In this document: positions 54,600-63,690 of the stretch, piece after piece
Layout of the letters: every line of letters begins with the position of its first letter
Position numbering within the stretch: position 1 is the first letter of the stretch
Origin: JBAZZQ01 sp041658725
GTDB taxonomy: Bacteria; Planctomycetota; Phycisphaerae; JAAYCJ01
DNA: 64,000 nucleotides
Assembly: GCA_041658725.1 (NCBI GenBank)
Contig: JBAZZQ010000005.1
Location: forward strand, 1-64,000
Direction: 5' to 3'
Notes under the pieces: generated by a model
Databases searched by the model: none
The model's input: the letters and a program-made list of their open reading frames with translations, nothing else
Told to the model about the DNA's origin: nothing
Position numbers and translations under genes: made by a program

Positions 54600-55607
54600 T
54601 CACGGGAGAAATGACCGTGGTCGTTCCAGTATATATATCTTGTTTCCGCCGGTAAAGACGATATCCTTCCACCCGTTGCCGTTCAGGTCGCCTGCGGTTA
54701 CCTGCATCGCATTATGGGAAGGCAGGCGAAGAGGCGATTTGGCATTGAATCCTTGTGCCGTTCCCCAGTAGAGGAAGGAGTCTGTGTCGTATTCAAATTC
54801 CTTGCGGTAGTTGGCAACGACCAGTTCCGGGCGGCCGTCCCCGTTCAAGTCCTCGCAGAGGACCGATGTGGCGGCTATTCCAATCAGCCCATATCGTTCC
54901 GATGCATCGACGAACTTCCTGGGCTCTACCTGCTCGAACACTTGGATTTGCCTTGGACGGCCAGGGTTGTGGTGGTCCACCCATGCGGAAGGAAAGATTA
55001 AATCAGGTAACCCGTTACCGGTGATGTCGCAAATGGCGACATCGTAAGCCCCGGCGGTCGGAAACTCCGTTCTCTCGCCGGTAAGTCCGCCCGGTCCACC
55101 CCAGTAGAGGTATGATTTCAGCTCCGATGTTACTCCGTTCTCTCCGTTTACCACGATTAAGTCGTTATATCCGTCGCCGTCCACATCGACAACCCGGCTC
55201 ATCCAACTGCTGTCATTCGGCAGTTCCAGCCGAGGCCAATCCTTTCCATCCCGTCCGGCCTGCGCGTATATCCAGGTCGGACCGCGCTCGATATAACCAT
55301 GCGAGTTGGGCAAGATGATATCCACATAGCCATCGTTGTTGACGTCCGTGCGGTGGATCGTCTCGATGACCCCTTTGGCGTTGACGTAGAGGTTGTCCCC
55401 GCCGCTTCCAAAGCGTCCCCGGGCAAAGTCCTTAAAACCACGGTGCGCCCAAACCTTGGTGGATGTACATCGCACCGGTTCCAACGATGATAGTTGATAG
55501 AGTAAACAAGTCAGGAGAAATCGAAATGATTTCAAAATCAAAATAGCTTTACTTGCATCGCTTCCCACTCGTCCCATTCCGCGAGGGTAATTGTGGACCG
55601 GGGCCAT
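54600..55607 (-). CDS. FG-GAP/VCBS repeat protein, proximal part of the same gene
   Basis: The 335-residue frame has a basic start, a hydrophobic signal-like segment ('AILILKSFRFLLTCLLY') and FG-GAP blades ('DVNNDGYVDIILPNS', 'DVDGDGYNDLIVVNGENG', 'DLNGDGRPELVVANYRKE'). The last in-frame residues ('ILERPRSFLP') are out of register; one extra TA unit in the tract near 54634 would read on as 'IYWNDHGHFSRDR' and join the downstream frame. The full gene would span 52724-55607, about 960 residues, secreted and cotranscribed with the sugar porter. Confidence 0.75.
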   Translation of the reverse strand: MAPVHNYPRGMGRVGSDASKAILILKSFRFLLTCLLYQLSSLEPVRCTSTKVWAHRGFKDFARGRFGSGGDNLYVNAKGVIETIHRTDVNNDGYVDIILPNSHGYIERGPTWIYAQAGRDGKDWPRLELPNDSSWMSRVVDVDGDGYNDLIVVNGENGVTSELKSYLYWGGPGGLTGERTEFPTAGAYDVAICDITGNGLPDLIFPSAWVDHHNPGRPRQIQVFEQVEPRKFVDASERYGLIGIAATSVLCEDLNGDGRPELVVANYRKEFEYDTDSFLYWGTAQGFNAKSPLRLPSHNAMQVTAGDLNGNGWKDIVFTGGNKIYILERPRSFLP

Positions 55608-55618
55608 AAATTTCTACC

Positions 55619-56830
55619 CTACCCATTGGTGGACTCACCGTGAGGTTTGCCAAACAGTTTATTGCGAACATGATCGGTTACAGCCCGCAGACGATCCAAT
55701 TCAATTTCCTCGATATAGATTCCACTCATGCCCGGAATCGCATGGCCCATAATCCGGTGAATAGCGTGTTGGTCGTGTGTCTCATCGGCCCAAGTGCGAA
55801 AGGTATGGCGAAGGGTGTAAAAACCAATACCAAGACGATGTATCTTAAGTTCTTCCAGTAAATCTCCAAAAACCACATTCAAATAGTCACTATTACTGAT
55901 CTTCGTGATCTTCCCTTCGAGTTCAGCATGGATGATTTGGCGGATAATGGGTTTGCCGCGAGGCGTGAGAAAAACCAATCGCTCTGCGATTTCGTTCTCA
56001 GGTCTTGGATGTTGGTCATTCAAAACGATGCGAATCGCTTCGACCGTCTCTGGCCAAAGGGGCACTACACGTTGTACTCCTGTTTTCGGGCGATCATATT
56101 CAATGATTCCTTTGTCCAAGTTGATAGTTGAGATCGGAAGTGTGGCGCAATCCGTATTTCCAAAGCCCCCGTTAATCCCCAGTAGGGTTGCTGCTTTTAA
56201 GAAGTGATTGCCTTTGTCTAAGACACGGATCAGTTCGTCCTTTGTGAAAAGATTTTTGCCATTCTCCATTACGCGTTTGCTTTTTTCCTTCCGCTTTTGA
56301 ACGGCAGATGGGGTAGAAAAGCCCGTTCCGAATTTAATGGCCTTGTCCAACAAATCCACTTCATACGTATATTTGAACATGCCCCGGACCGTCACAATAT
56401 TCCGGGTCAGTGCATGGGCCCCCAATCGGCCCGCCAGCCTCAGCCGATAGGTGTTAAAATCATCGGGGCGAAGGTCGCTCACCAGCCTTCCCTTCCCCAC
56501 TGCTTCTGCGAATTGGGTTATGATGGTTCGGCAATCTTCAAACCATCGGGGGCCAATTTCTCCAGTGTCCATCTTTCCCTTCTGCCAATTTAAGAACTCA
56601 TTGCAGATTTCCTTGACTGTCAAACCTTCTCCTGATACGATTGACATTCGTGGTTGTCGACCGGCGTGAAGGTCGGCAGCTTCGGCTAAATATTTTTGGT
56701 GGGCGGCTTCGGGGTCAGCCCATACGCCAAAGAAATAGATTTTGCCCCGAATTTTTTTGCACCACTGACCATTTGGATGGGCAGTCAAAGGAAAAGTTGG
56801 ATAAGGTTTGTTAGGTTTTATTTTATTCAT
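55619..56830 (-). CDS. Tyrosine recombinase / site-specific integrase (planctomycete type)
   Basis: This 403-residue protein has an N-terminal SAM-like core-binding region and a catalytic domain. Visible catalytic residues are Arg and His in 'FYTLRHTFRTW', His in 'HRIMGHAIPG' and Tyr in Gly-Ile-Tyr-Ile-Glu-Glu. The first-box arginine expected after 'LLGINGG' is replaced by 'FGNTDCATLP', a variant I associate with planctomycete integrases, so the first Arg is absent or displaced. ATG 56830 is preferred over 56884. It lies about 140 bases 5' of tRNA-Ser on the opposite strand and next to the FG-GAP gene. Confidence 0.85.
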   Translation of the reverse strand: MNKIKPNKPYPTFPLTAHPNGQWCKKIRGKIYFFGVWADPEAAHQKYLAEAADLHAGRQPRMSIVSGEGLTVKEICNEFLNWQKGKMDTGEIGPRWFEDCRTIITQFAEAVGKGRLVSDLRPDDFNTYRLRLAGRLGAHALTRNIVTVRGMFKYTYEVDLLDKAIKFGTGFSTPSAVQKRKEKSKRVMENGKNLFTKDELIRVLDKGNHFLKAATLLGINGGFGNTDCATLPISTINLDKGIIEYDRPKTGVQRVVPLWPETVEAIRIVLNDQHPRPENEIAERLVFLTPRGKPIIRQIIHAELEGKITKISNSDYLNVVFGDLLEELKIHRLGIGFYTLRHTFRTWADETHDQHAIHRIMGHAIPGMSGIYIEEIELDRLRAVTDHVRNKLFGKPHGESTNG

Positions 56831-56966
56831 GACAACATACCTCACACATACTGACAGTTCTTTAGCTGGAAACCAGTATAACATGGGTCTCGGTTGTCGT
56901 CAAGGTTGTCGTTGACTTTTTTTTAAAATAGTAAATCCTATATAAGTCCTTACAAAATAATAAGTT

Positions 56967-57057
56967 GGAGAGGTGGCTGAGTGGCTGAAAGCGACGGTTT
57001 GCTAAACCGTTGAGCGGTTAATAAACTGCTCCCCGGGTTCGAATCCCGGCCTCTCCG
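56967..57057 (+). tRNA. tRNA-Ser (GCT anticodon)
   Basis: Acceptor GGAGAGG/CCTCTCC, D-arm GGCTGAGTGGCTGAAAGC, anticodon stem ACGGT/ACCGT with loop TTGCTAA (anticodon 57001-57003), a long class II variable arm (GAGCGG...CTGCTC) and T-arm CCGGGTTCGAATCCCGG. Discriminator G, CCA not encoded. The long variable arm and GCT anticodon identify serine AGC/AGT. Confidence 0.96.
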
Positions 57058-57096
57058 TTTCTTCTAAAGGATTTTAATAATCGTTGATACGAACGA

Positions 57097-57124
57097 TTGA
57101 CACTCGATGTCCAATAGCTATAAT
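57097..57124 (+). promoter_or_regulatory. Consensus promoter of the fba operon
   Basis: Both hexamers are perfect: TTGACA (57097-57102) and TATAAT (57119-57124), 16 bases apart. This is the strongest promoter by sequence in the window, consistent with a glycolytic gene. An AAGGAG ribosome-binding site precedes ATG 57178. Confidence 0.85.
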
Positions 57125-57177
57125 GCTGTTCTGGTGTTGCCAAAACCAATGGAATCCAATTACTTAAGGAGTTTCAG

Positions 57178-58131
57178 ATGCCGTTAGTCGATACAAAAAA
57201 AATGTTCTCCGCCGCCAATAAGCACGGCTTTGCCGTCGGCGCGTTTAATGTCAACAATATGGAACTTTTGCAGGGTATCATTGAGGCCTGCCAGGAGAAA
57301 AAGTCTCCGCTGATTCTCCAAATTTCAAAGGGTGCGAGAAAATACGCGAATATGAGGTATTTGCGGGCCTTGATCGATGTCGCCGTCGCTGAAAGCGGGC
57401 TGCCCGTGGTAATCCATCTCGATCACGGCGATACCTTCGAACTTTGCAAGCAATGTATCGACGAGGGTTTTACCTCCGTAATGATCGATGGCTCTCATTT
57501 TCCGTATGAGGAAAACGTCGCCCAGACCAAAAAGGTCTGCGATTACGCTCACAATCATAAACCGTATGTTTCCGTGGAAGCCGAACTGGGTCGTCTGGGT
57601 GGAATCGAGGAAGAAGTGGTTGGGGTTAAAGAAGAAGATTTGCATAAATTCCTGACCGATCCGAATCAGGCCGAGGATTTTGTAAAACGCACCGGTTGCG
57701 ATAGCCTGGCTGTTGCCTGCGGAACCAGCCATGGTGCGTACAAATTCAAAACCGCTCCCAAACTAGCCTTCGATCTGCTCGAAGACATATCCAGACGCAT
57801 GCCGGGATTTCCGCTCGTTATGCACGGCAGCAGTTCCGTTCCCCAGGAACTTATTAAGATGATTAACCAGTACGGTGGAAAGATGCCCAACGCGATGGGT
57901 GTGCCGGAAGAGGCATTAACCAAAGCCGGCAAGATGGGCGTTTGCAAAATCAACATCGATACCGACCTTCGTCTGGCCTTGACGGCCGCCATCCGAAAAG
58001 TCTTTGCGGAAAAACCGTCGGAATTCGACCCCCGCAATTACCTCGGACCCGGACGCGATGCCGTCAAAATGCTTGTGGCCCATAAGGTGGAAATCCTCGG
58101 CTGCGCTGGTAAGGCCGACCTTTGCATGTAA
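57178..58131 (+). CDS. fba: Class II fructose-bisphosphate aldolase
   Basis: This 317-residue protein has the catalytic Asp82 and zinc ligand His83 in His-Leu-Asp-His-Gly-Asp, zinc His in 'CGTSHGAYKF' and 'PLVMHGSSSVP', and the phosphate-binding Asn-Ile-Asp-Thr-Asp near the end. It cleaves fructose-1,6-bisphosphate (or a related ketose bisphosphate) in glycolysis/gluconeogenesis; tagatose-type specificity cannot be excluded. It ends one base before the next gene. Confidence 0.95.
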   Translation: MPLVDTKKMFSAANKHGFAVGAFNVNNMELLQGIIEACQEKKSPLILQISKGARKYANMRYLRALIDVAVAESGLPVVIHLDHGDTFELCKQCIDEGFTSVMIDGSHFPYEENVAQTKKVCDYAHNHKPYVSVEAELGRLGGIEEEVVGVKEEDLHKFLTDPNQAEDFVKRTGCDSLAVACGTSHGAYKFKTAPKLAFDLLEDISRRMPGFPLVMHGSSSVPQELIKMINQYGGKMPNAMGVPEEALTKAGKMGVCKINIDTDLRLALTAAIRKVFAEKPSEFDPRNYLGPGRDAVKMLVAHKVEILGCAGKADLCM

Positions 58132-58132
58132 A

Positions 58133-58453
58133 ATGAATATGTACTATTGCCCGAAATGCGGGGGGAGTTTCGATGCATCGGCCTGCATCGAACAGGGCGA
58201 GCTTCTTCGATGTCCCGAGTGTCCGACTATCCGCGTCAAGCTGCGAGGCAGTTTCCTGGTGGCTTTGGGTCTGCTCATTCTATTTGTTTGCACACAAATT
58301 ATGGTCCCCTATGTTCCCACAATGGGTATCCTGATCGGCGGGGGCCTGTGCACTACGGGGATAATCCGATCAATCCGGCACAGACAAGCCAGACGCAAAA
58401 ACCAACAGAATCAGGAAGAAAGCGGAATCGAAGAGCACGATGATCCGGAGTAA
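58133..58453 (+). CDS. Zinc-ribbon membrane protein of unknown function
   Basis: This 106-residue protein has an N-terminal zinc ribbon (Cys-Pro-Lys-Cys near 6-9 and Cys-Pro-Glu-Cys near 30-33) followed by two hydrophobic helices and a charged Gln/Glu tail. ATG 58133 is just after the fba stop. Small membrane zinc-ribbon proteins of this kind are common and uncharacterised; the operon link to fba may be only positional. Confidence 0.7.
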   Translation: MNMYYCPKCGGSFDASACIEQGELLRCPECPTIRVKLRGSFLVALGLLILFVCTQIMVPYVPTMGILIGGGLCTTGIIRSIRHRQARRKNQQNQEESGIEEHDDPE

Positions 58454-58469
58454 TTTCATCGTATAGGAA

Positions 58470-58607
58470 ATTCAATTTAATATCCAACATTCAACACTCG
58501 ACATCCAACACTCAAGTAAAGAGAAGAACAAAGAATCGGCGCATCGTGTTCCCTTTCCTTGTATGTTGGGTGTTGAGTGTCGGATATTGGATATTTATTT
58601 TTAATTT
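58470..58607. repeat. Imperfect inverted repeats between convergent genes
   Basis: The left side carries ATATCCAACATTCAACACTC and a second similar unit; the right side carries their complements (GGTGTTGAGTGTCGGATATT). The arms are separated by about 50 bases. It likely ends transcription of both the fba unit and the DEAD-box gene and resembles dispersed palindromic units. Confidence 0.6.
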
Positions 58608-58608
58608 C

Positions 58609-59832
58609 TTAATGGGCCATCATTGGTCTTTTTCTTCCTCGCCGACCGCGGGGCGGGGACTTGCTGGTTCGGGAAATCGGCCTGGCTTGGGGGTCTTCAA
58701 AGGTCAAACGCATTTGCGGGGATTTTTCCCATTCTTTTCGAGGGAGATTGTGGCCAAGTTTTTTCTCGATGGTTCTTAGACTATCACGGTCATCGGGGGT
58801 GACCAGGGTAATGGCATCGCCTTCGGCCTGGTTGCGTCCCGTTCGTCCGACGCGATGGATATAGGCATCGGCGGTTTCGGGAATATCAAAATTGATGACA
58901 TGGCTGATCCCTTCGACGTCAATTCCACGAGCCGCCACGTCGGTGGCGACGAGAATTTGATAGGTTCCTTTTTTAAAACCGTCCAGGGCATCTTGCCTTT
59001 GTCCCTGCGTTCGGTCACCGTGGATAATCGCGGCATTGAACCCTGCCTTTTTCAGCATTCGTCCGATCCGATCAGTCCGATGTTTCGTGCGTAAAAAGAT
59101 GAGAGTGGACCCTGGATTTTCATCCTTAATGATTCGAAGGAGCAGATCCATCTTGTCTTCCTGCTGGCAGGTATAAATTAATTGCCGCACCGTCTCCACG
59201 GGCTTGGACATCTGCCCGACGGTTACCCGCTGTGGGTCTTTAAGCATCTCACGAGCCATATAATCGATTTCCGGCGGAAATGTGGCCGAGAACATTAAGG
59301 TCTGGCGTTTTTTGGGAAGTTTCGACACGATCCGTTTGATGTCGGGTAAGAAACCCATGTCCAGCATTCGGTCGGCCTCGTCCAGGATGAGAATCTGCAA
59401 ATTGTGAAATCGGACCGTTCCCTGACTCATGTGATCCAAAAGCCGTCCGGGAGTAGCCACGATGACGGAACATCCGCGTCGAAGAGCGTCGTTCTGCGAT
59501 CCGAAACCGACACCGCCGTAAATGGCGACACTGCGCATCTTTAATACCTGGCAGAGGGATCGGATCACGGAGTGAACCTGCACAGCCAGCTCTCGGGTGG
59601 GAACCAAAACAAGCATGACGTTATTTTCCGGTTTCCTCGCCGCCAACAAGGTGAGGGTCGGCAGGGCAAACCCGAGGGTCTTACCCGTTCCCGTCTGGGC
59701 CGTGGCGATAAGGTCATGGCCTGAGGAAACAATGGGGATGGCCTGTTTCTGAACGGGGGTGGGTTTCACAATACCCTGCTGGTGAAGCAAAGTCAGGCAG
59801 CGCGGGTCCAAATCAAATTGATCAAATGTCAT
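58609..59832 (-). CDS. DEAD-box ATP-dependent RNA helicase (RhlE-like)
   Basis: This 407-residue protein shows the DEAD-box motifs in order: Q motif 'PTPVQKQAIP', Walker A Ala-Gln-Thr-Gly-Thr-Gly-Lys-Thr, 'PTRELA', 'TPGRLLDHM', Asp-Glu-Ala-Asp, Ser-Ala-Thr, then 'TDVAARGIDV' and 'HRVGRTGR'. A basic tail of about 30 residues follows. ATG 59832 (MTFDQF) is the family's usual start; a longer frame from 59892 is unlikely. It unwinds or remodels RNA, as in ribosome assembly and cold adaptation. Confidence 0.95.
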   Translation of the reverse strand: MTFDQFDLDPRCLTLLHQQGIVKPTPVQKQAIPIVSSGHDLIATAQTGTGKTLGFALPTLTLLAARKPENNVMLVLVPTRELAVQVHSVIRSLCQVLKMRSVAIYGGVGFGSQNDALRRGCSVIVATPGRLLDHMSQGTVRFHNLQILILDEADRMLDMGFLPDIKRIVSKLPKKRQTLMFSATFPPEIDYMAREMLKDPQRVTVGQMSKPVETVRQLIYTCQQEDKMDLLLRIIKDENPGSTLIFLRTKHRTDRIGRMLKKAGFNAAIIHGDRTQGQRQDALDGFKKGTYQILVATDVAARGIDVEGISHVINFDIPETADAYIHRVGRTGRNQAEGDAITLVTPDDRDSLRTIEKKLGHNLPRKEWEKSPQMRLTFEDPQARPISRTSKSPPRGRRGRKRPMMAH

Positions 59833-60021
59833 TCTTCTACTTTCTCTTTCTTCTAAATTAAATCGTACAGGGATGGAAAACGGAAACGCCACACGGGTTG
59901 TCGTCTTGTCGTCACCCGACGAAGATGTATAAAGTATAGCATAAAGTAACTAACATGACAGTAATATTTTAATTTTAATTTTTCTTGCCGGAAATTAAGG
60001 TTCGTGGATAATTTTCGGTAA

Positions 60022-61197
60022 ATGGATAAAAACTTTGATTGCATAGTGATTGGTGCGGGACCGGCGGGGATTATGGCGGCGGGGATGTCGGCTGGTCGGG
60101 GACAGAAAACCGCGATATTGGAACGAAATGAAGTCATCGGCCGTAAACTCCAATTAACCGGCGGTGGACGATGCAACATCGGGAATCTGGTCGGTATTCG
60201 GGATTTCTTAAACGCCTTTGGCCGGTCGGGGCAGTTTCTTCGACAGGCTCTTTCCACCTTCGGGCCGGATGAACTTAAAACTTTTCTTGCCGATCTGGGC
60301 ATTTCACTGATTGAGGAAGATACAAATTTATTTGTGGCTGGGGGTGGTAGAAAGCTGGTCGAGGGTCTGGCCGAATTTCTGAACCGCCGGGGTGTAAAAG
60401 TTTTCTACCATCAACAGGTAACGGCGATTCACATACTAAGCGATGGTAAATTTGACGCCGTTACAAAAACCGGCAGTTTCACATCGTCGGGCAAAGTGAT
60501 CATCACCACCGGCGGAAGATCTTACCCCGCAACGGGTTCGACCGGTGACGGCTTTACCCTCGCCCGGCAGCTAGGCCATGAAATCACACCGCTGGTCCCC
60601 GCTATGGGTCCTATTCACCTCTCTGAAAATATTTTTACAGGCCTGGCCGGAATAAGTCTTCCCAGAGTAACCATCGAAGTCTTTATCGACGACAAACGCG
60701 AGGGGAAATTCACCGGTGGATTTTTAATCACGCACCACGGCATTTCCGGTCCCGCCATACTCGATGCCAGCCTGAGCATCGCACGGGGTTTGCAAAAAAA
60801 TAAATCAGTTTATCTGAAAATCAATTTTGTCCCAGCCGGAGCACTCAACGAACTTGATACACTGGAAAAGTTCCCCCATCGGCTAAAAGAAATGTTTCTG
60901 ATACACGTGGGTGTAGACACCGCTAAAAAACCAATCCAGATTTCCCGCCCCCAGCGTCAGCAACTTTTTCAAATGCTCAAAAGCATGAAACTAACGGTTG
61001 CCAACACAGGTTCCTGGGACCAGGGGATGGTCACGGTAGGCGGGGTGGCGTTGAATCAGGTTAATCCAAGAACCCTGGAAAGCCTGCTGGTAAAGGGAAT
61101 TCATTTCGCCGGTGAAGTGCTGGACCTGGCCGCCAGTTGCGGCGGATACAACATCCAAGCCGCTCTTTCGACAGGTTATCTCGCCGGTATCAGCTAA
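60022..61197 (+). CDS. HI0933/YhiN-family FAD-dependent oxidoreductase
   Basis: This 391-residue flavoprotein has an N-terminal dinucleotide motif (Gly-Ala-Gly-Pro-Ala-Gly at about 12-17), 'GRKLQLTGGGRCN' near 40-52, 'VIITTGGRSYPATGSTGDG' near 160 and the C-terminal 'GEVLDLAASCGGYNIQ'. These are the hallmarks of the BaiN/HI0933 group. The substrate is not established; some members reduce bile-acid or hydrophobic substrates. It is divergent from the helicase gene and has its own leader. Confidence 0.92.
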   Translation: MDKNFDCIVIGAGPAGIMAAGMSAGRGQKTAILERNEVIGRKLQLTGGGRCNIGNLVGIRDFLNAFGRSGQFLRQALSTFGPDELKTFLADLGISLIEEDTNLFVAGGGRKLVEGLAEFLNRRGVKVFYHQQVTAIHILSDGKFDAVTKTGSFTSSGKVIITTGGRSYPATGSTGDGFTLARQLGHEITPLVPAMGPIHLSENIFTGLAGISLPRVTIEVFIDDKREGKFTGGFLITHHGISGPAILDASLSIARGLQKNKSVYLKINFVPAGALNELDTLEKFPHRLKEMFLIHVGVDTAKKPIQISRPQRQQLFQMLKSMKLTVANTGSWDQGMVTVGGVALNQVNPRTLESLLVKGIHFAGEVLDLAASCGGYNIQAALSTGYLAGIS

Positions 61198-61380
61198 ACC
61201 CATTACCTGTGCCACGGAATTACGAACAAATTAAAGTCCAATTGACGCTACCTTAAAATGCAAGTTAAATTGTTGGACCATTCAGGCTCTCCTTGCCGAA
61301 GAATATTACCGGGTTAATGATTGATTTATTTCCGGCGGGAAAGTAATTTACTACAGAGAATTTGTTGTGAGTGGGAAAAG

Positions 61381-62832
61381 ATGAAAGAATTGTGCGAAAG
61401 TCCTAATATCACGATGACGAACCTGTGCCAGTCGAATGTATCCACATTCGCCGGCAAGAAGATACATTTTATCGGGGTCGGCGGATGCGGGATGCGGGCG
61501 TTGGCGTCCGCGTTACTGAAGCATGGTGCGATCATCAGCGGCTCGGACGCCAGCGAGTCCGGATACCTTCAAATGTTCAACAAGCAGGGGGCGAACTGCT
61601 GGGTTGGCCATAGCGCGGAAAAAATTACCGAACCGGCGGATTATGTCGTGATCTCGGCGGCGGTAAAAGACGATAACCCGGAACTGGTCAAACTGCGGTC
61701 GATGAACTGCCGGATTGTAAAATACGCCCAGATGCTCGGTTTGCTCATGGACCAGTATTTGGGGGTGGCGGTCAGCGGAACGCACGGCAAGAGCACGACC
61801 ACGGCGATGACGGCGTTTGTCCTTCGCGAAAGCGGGCTGGACCCGAGTTTTGTGATTGGTGCGAACGTGGATCAACTCTCTGGCGGAAGCGGAGTCGGGG
61901 CGGGTAAATATTTCGTGGCTGAATCGTGCGAATTTGACCGGTCTTTTTTGAATCTGCGTCCCTTTCTGTCAGCCATCTTGAATATCGAAGAAGATCATCT
62001 TGATTATTACAGCGGCCTGGAGGAGATTCTGGGGGCATTTAAGCAGTTTGCCTTAAACTTGCGGACCGGCGGGACGCTGGTGGTCAACGGGGAAGATGAG
62101 AATATCGCAAAGATTCTAAAAGAACTATCCGGTATTCACATTGAAACGTTTGGACTGACGAGCGATTGCGACTGGCGTGCGGAAAATCCCACGATCAATA
62201 ATGGCTGTTACTCATTTGACGTCCATTACGGACATAACTCCTTGGGGAATTGCCAGTTACAACTACCTGGCAAACACAATATTTATAACGCCCTGGCCGC
62301 AACGGCCTTGGCGCATCACTGCGGATTAAAACCCCAGGACATTTTCCAAGCCCTGGGACGGTTCCAGGGGGCCTATCGACGAATGACGCTAAAAGGAAGC
62401 CTGGACCAGATTACGATTTTGGATGATTATGCCCATCATCCGACGGAAATTCAAGCCAGCCTTCAGGCGGCAAGAGAATGTTATAATCCACGCCGACTCT
62501 GGTGCATTTTTCAACCGCATCAGCACAGCAGGACGCGATTTTTGCTCAATGATTTCGCCAAAAGTTTTACAGCCGCGGATGTCGTGGTGGTCCCGGAAAT
62601 TTATTTCGTGCGGGACAGTGAAACGGAATGCCAATTGGTAAATTCCGGCGATCTGGTAGCCCGGATTGCTCAGAACGGCGGGACTGCCTGCTATTTACCC
62701 CGCTTCGATCAAATTCTACAATATTTAAAATCGCAGTTGGCGGCGGGCGATTTAGTCATTACTATGGGTGCCGGAGATATATGGAAGATTGCAGATGAAC
62801 TTGTTCACTGGCTTGGAAGAGATCGTAGCTGA
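61381..62832 (+). CDS. murC: UDP-N-acetylmuramate-L-alanine ligase
   Basis: This Mur ligase of about 483 residues has 'IHFIGVGGCGMRALA' at the N-terminal UDP-binding fold, the ATP loop Gly-Thr-His-Gly-Lys-Ser-Thr-Thr, 'LNIEEDHLDYY', 'LPGKHNIYNALAA' and 'DDYAHHPTEIQA' in the central and C-terminal domains. It adds L-Ala to UDP-MurNAc in the cytoplasm. ATG 61381 is preferred over 61321. It overlaps the start of murB by 38 bases. Confidence 0.96.
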   Translation: MKELCESPNITMTNLCQSNVSTFAGKKIHFIGVGGCGMRALASALLKHGAIISGSDASESGYLQMFNKQGANCWVGHSAEKITEPADYVVISAAVKDDNPELVKLRSMNCRIVKYAQMLGLLMDQYLGVAVSGTHGKSTTTAMTAFVLRESGLDPSFVIGANVDQLSGGSGVGAGKYFVAESCEFDRSFLNLRPFLSAILNIEEDHLDYYSGLEEILGAFKQFALNLRTGGTLVVNGEDENIAKILKELSGIHIETFGLTSDCDWRAENPTINNGCYSFDVHYGHNSLGNCQLQLPGKHNIYNALAATALAHHCGLKPQDIFQALGRFQGAYRRMTLKGSLDQITILDDYAHHPTEIQASLQAARECYNPRRLWCIFQPHQHSRTRFLLNDFAKSFTAADVVVVPEIYFVRDSETECQLVNSGDLVARIAQNGGTACYLPRFDQILQYLKSQLAAGDLVITMGAGDIWKIADELVHWLGRDRS

Positions 62833-63688
62833 AAACGAACCGTTAGGGAAATATACCTGGCTGAAGATCGGCGGTCCGGCGAGGTACTTGGTGCGCCCGC
62901 GCTCGCAGGAGGAGCTTTCCACCGTCATCGAACGCTGTCGGAATGAAAACTATCCCTGGAAGATTCTCGGACAGGGAGCGAATTTGCTGATCGACAGCAA
63001 GGGGTTAAACGCGGTGGTGATTAAACTGGATCATATCGCGTTTAAAGAAATCGAAATCGCGAAAAGCACCGTTACGGCTGGCGGCGGGGCTTCATTGAGC
63101 TTAGTGATTCAGGAATCCATCAAAAAAGGATTATCCGGAATGGAGGTTCTTGTAGGGATTCCTGGAAGCGTCGGCGGGGCGGTAAAGATGAACGCCGGCG
63201 GACGGTTCGGGGATATCGGAACCCTGGTTTCGCGGATTAAGGTGGTCGATAAATCGGGCACCTGTTTCTGGCGGGAAAAACCGGAGCTGAATTTCGAATA
63301 CCGCAATGCGAACATCCACGATCAGATCGTCGTCGCGGCCGAACTTGAACTCATGTCCGACGATCCGCAACGAATTTTATCTCGAATGAAAGAGACATGG
63401 ATCCTCAAAAAAACGTCCCAACCTTTAAGTTTGCGCTCGGCGGGATGTGTTTTTAAGAATCCCGCAGCCAGCGAGCCCGCCGGCCTGTTGATCGACAAGG
63501 CAGGCCTGAAGGGAAAAGCAATCGGTGGAGCGATGGTTTCCGAGCAGCACGCGAATTTCATTATTAACCAGGATACCGCAACCTTCGAGGATATCTTCGC
63601 CCTTATCAATCTGGTCCGAAAAACCATTTCTGATCGATATGGGATCGACCTGGAACTGGAAATCGAGCTTTGGCAGGATGGAAAATAA
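62795..63688 (+). CDS. murB: UDP-N-acetylenolpyruvoylglucosamine reductase
   Basis: This 297-residue short-form MurB has an FAD-binding region ('PWKILGQGANLLI', 'VLVGIPGSVGGAVKMNAG'), the conserved Arg in Tyr-Arg-Asn-Ala-Asn, and 'RSAGCVFKNP', where a Cys replaces the usual catalytic Ser. The C-terminal Glu in 'LELEIELW' is kept. It reduces the enolpyruvyl group to form UDP-MurNAc. ATG 62795 lies inside the end of murC with GGAAG upstream; the order murC-murB suggests a compact dcw-type cluster. Confidence 0.94.
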   Translation: MNLFTGLEEIVAENEPLGKYTWLKIGGPARYLVRPRSQEELSTVIERCRNENYPWKILGQGANLLIDSKGLNAVVIKLDHIAFKEIEIAKSTVTAGGGASLSLVIQESIKKGLSGMEVLVGIPGSVGGAVKMNAGGRFGDIGTLVSRIKVVDKSGTCFWREKPELNFEYRNANIHDQIVVAAELELMSDDPQRILSRMKETWILKKTSQPLSLRSAGCVFKNPAASEPAGLLIDKAGLKGKAIGGAMVSEQHANFIINQDTATFEDIFALINLVRKTISDRYGIDLELEIELWQDGK

Positions 63689-63690
63689 TT

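Noticed and set aside
56830..57057. tRNA-Ser as the attachment site of the neighbouring integrase
   Set aside because: The integrase lies on the 5' side of the tRNA and does not overlap it, and no duplicate of the tRNA 3' end is visible in the window.
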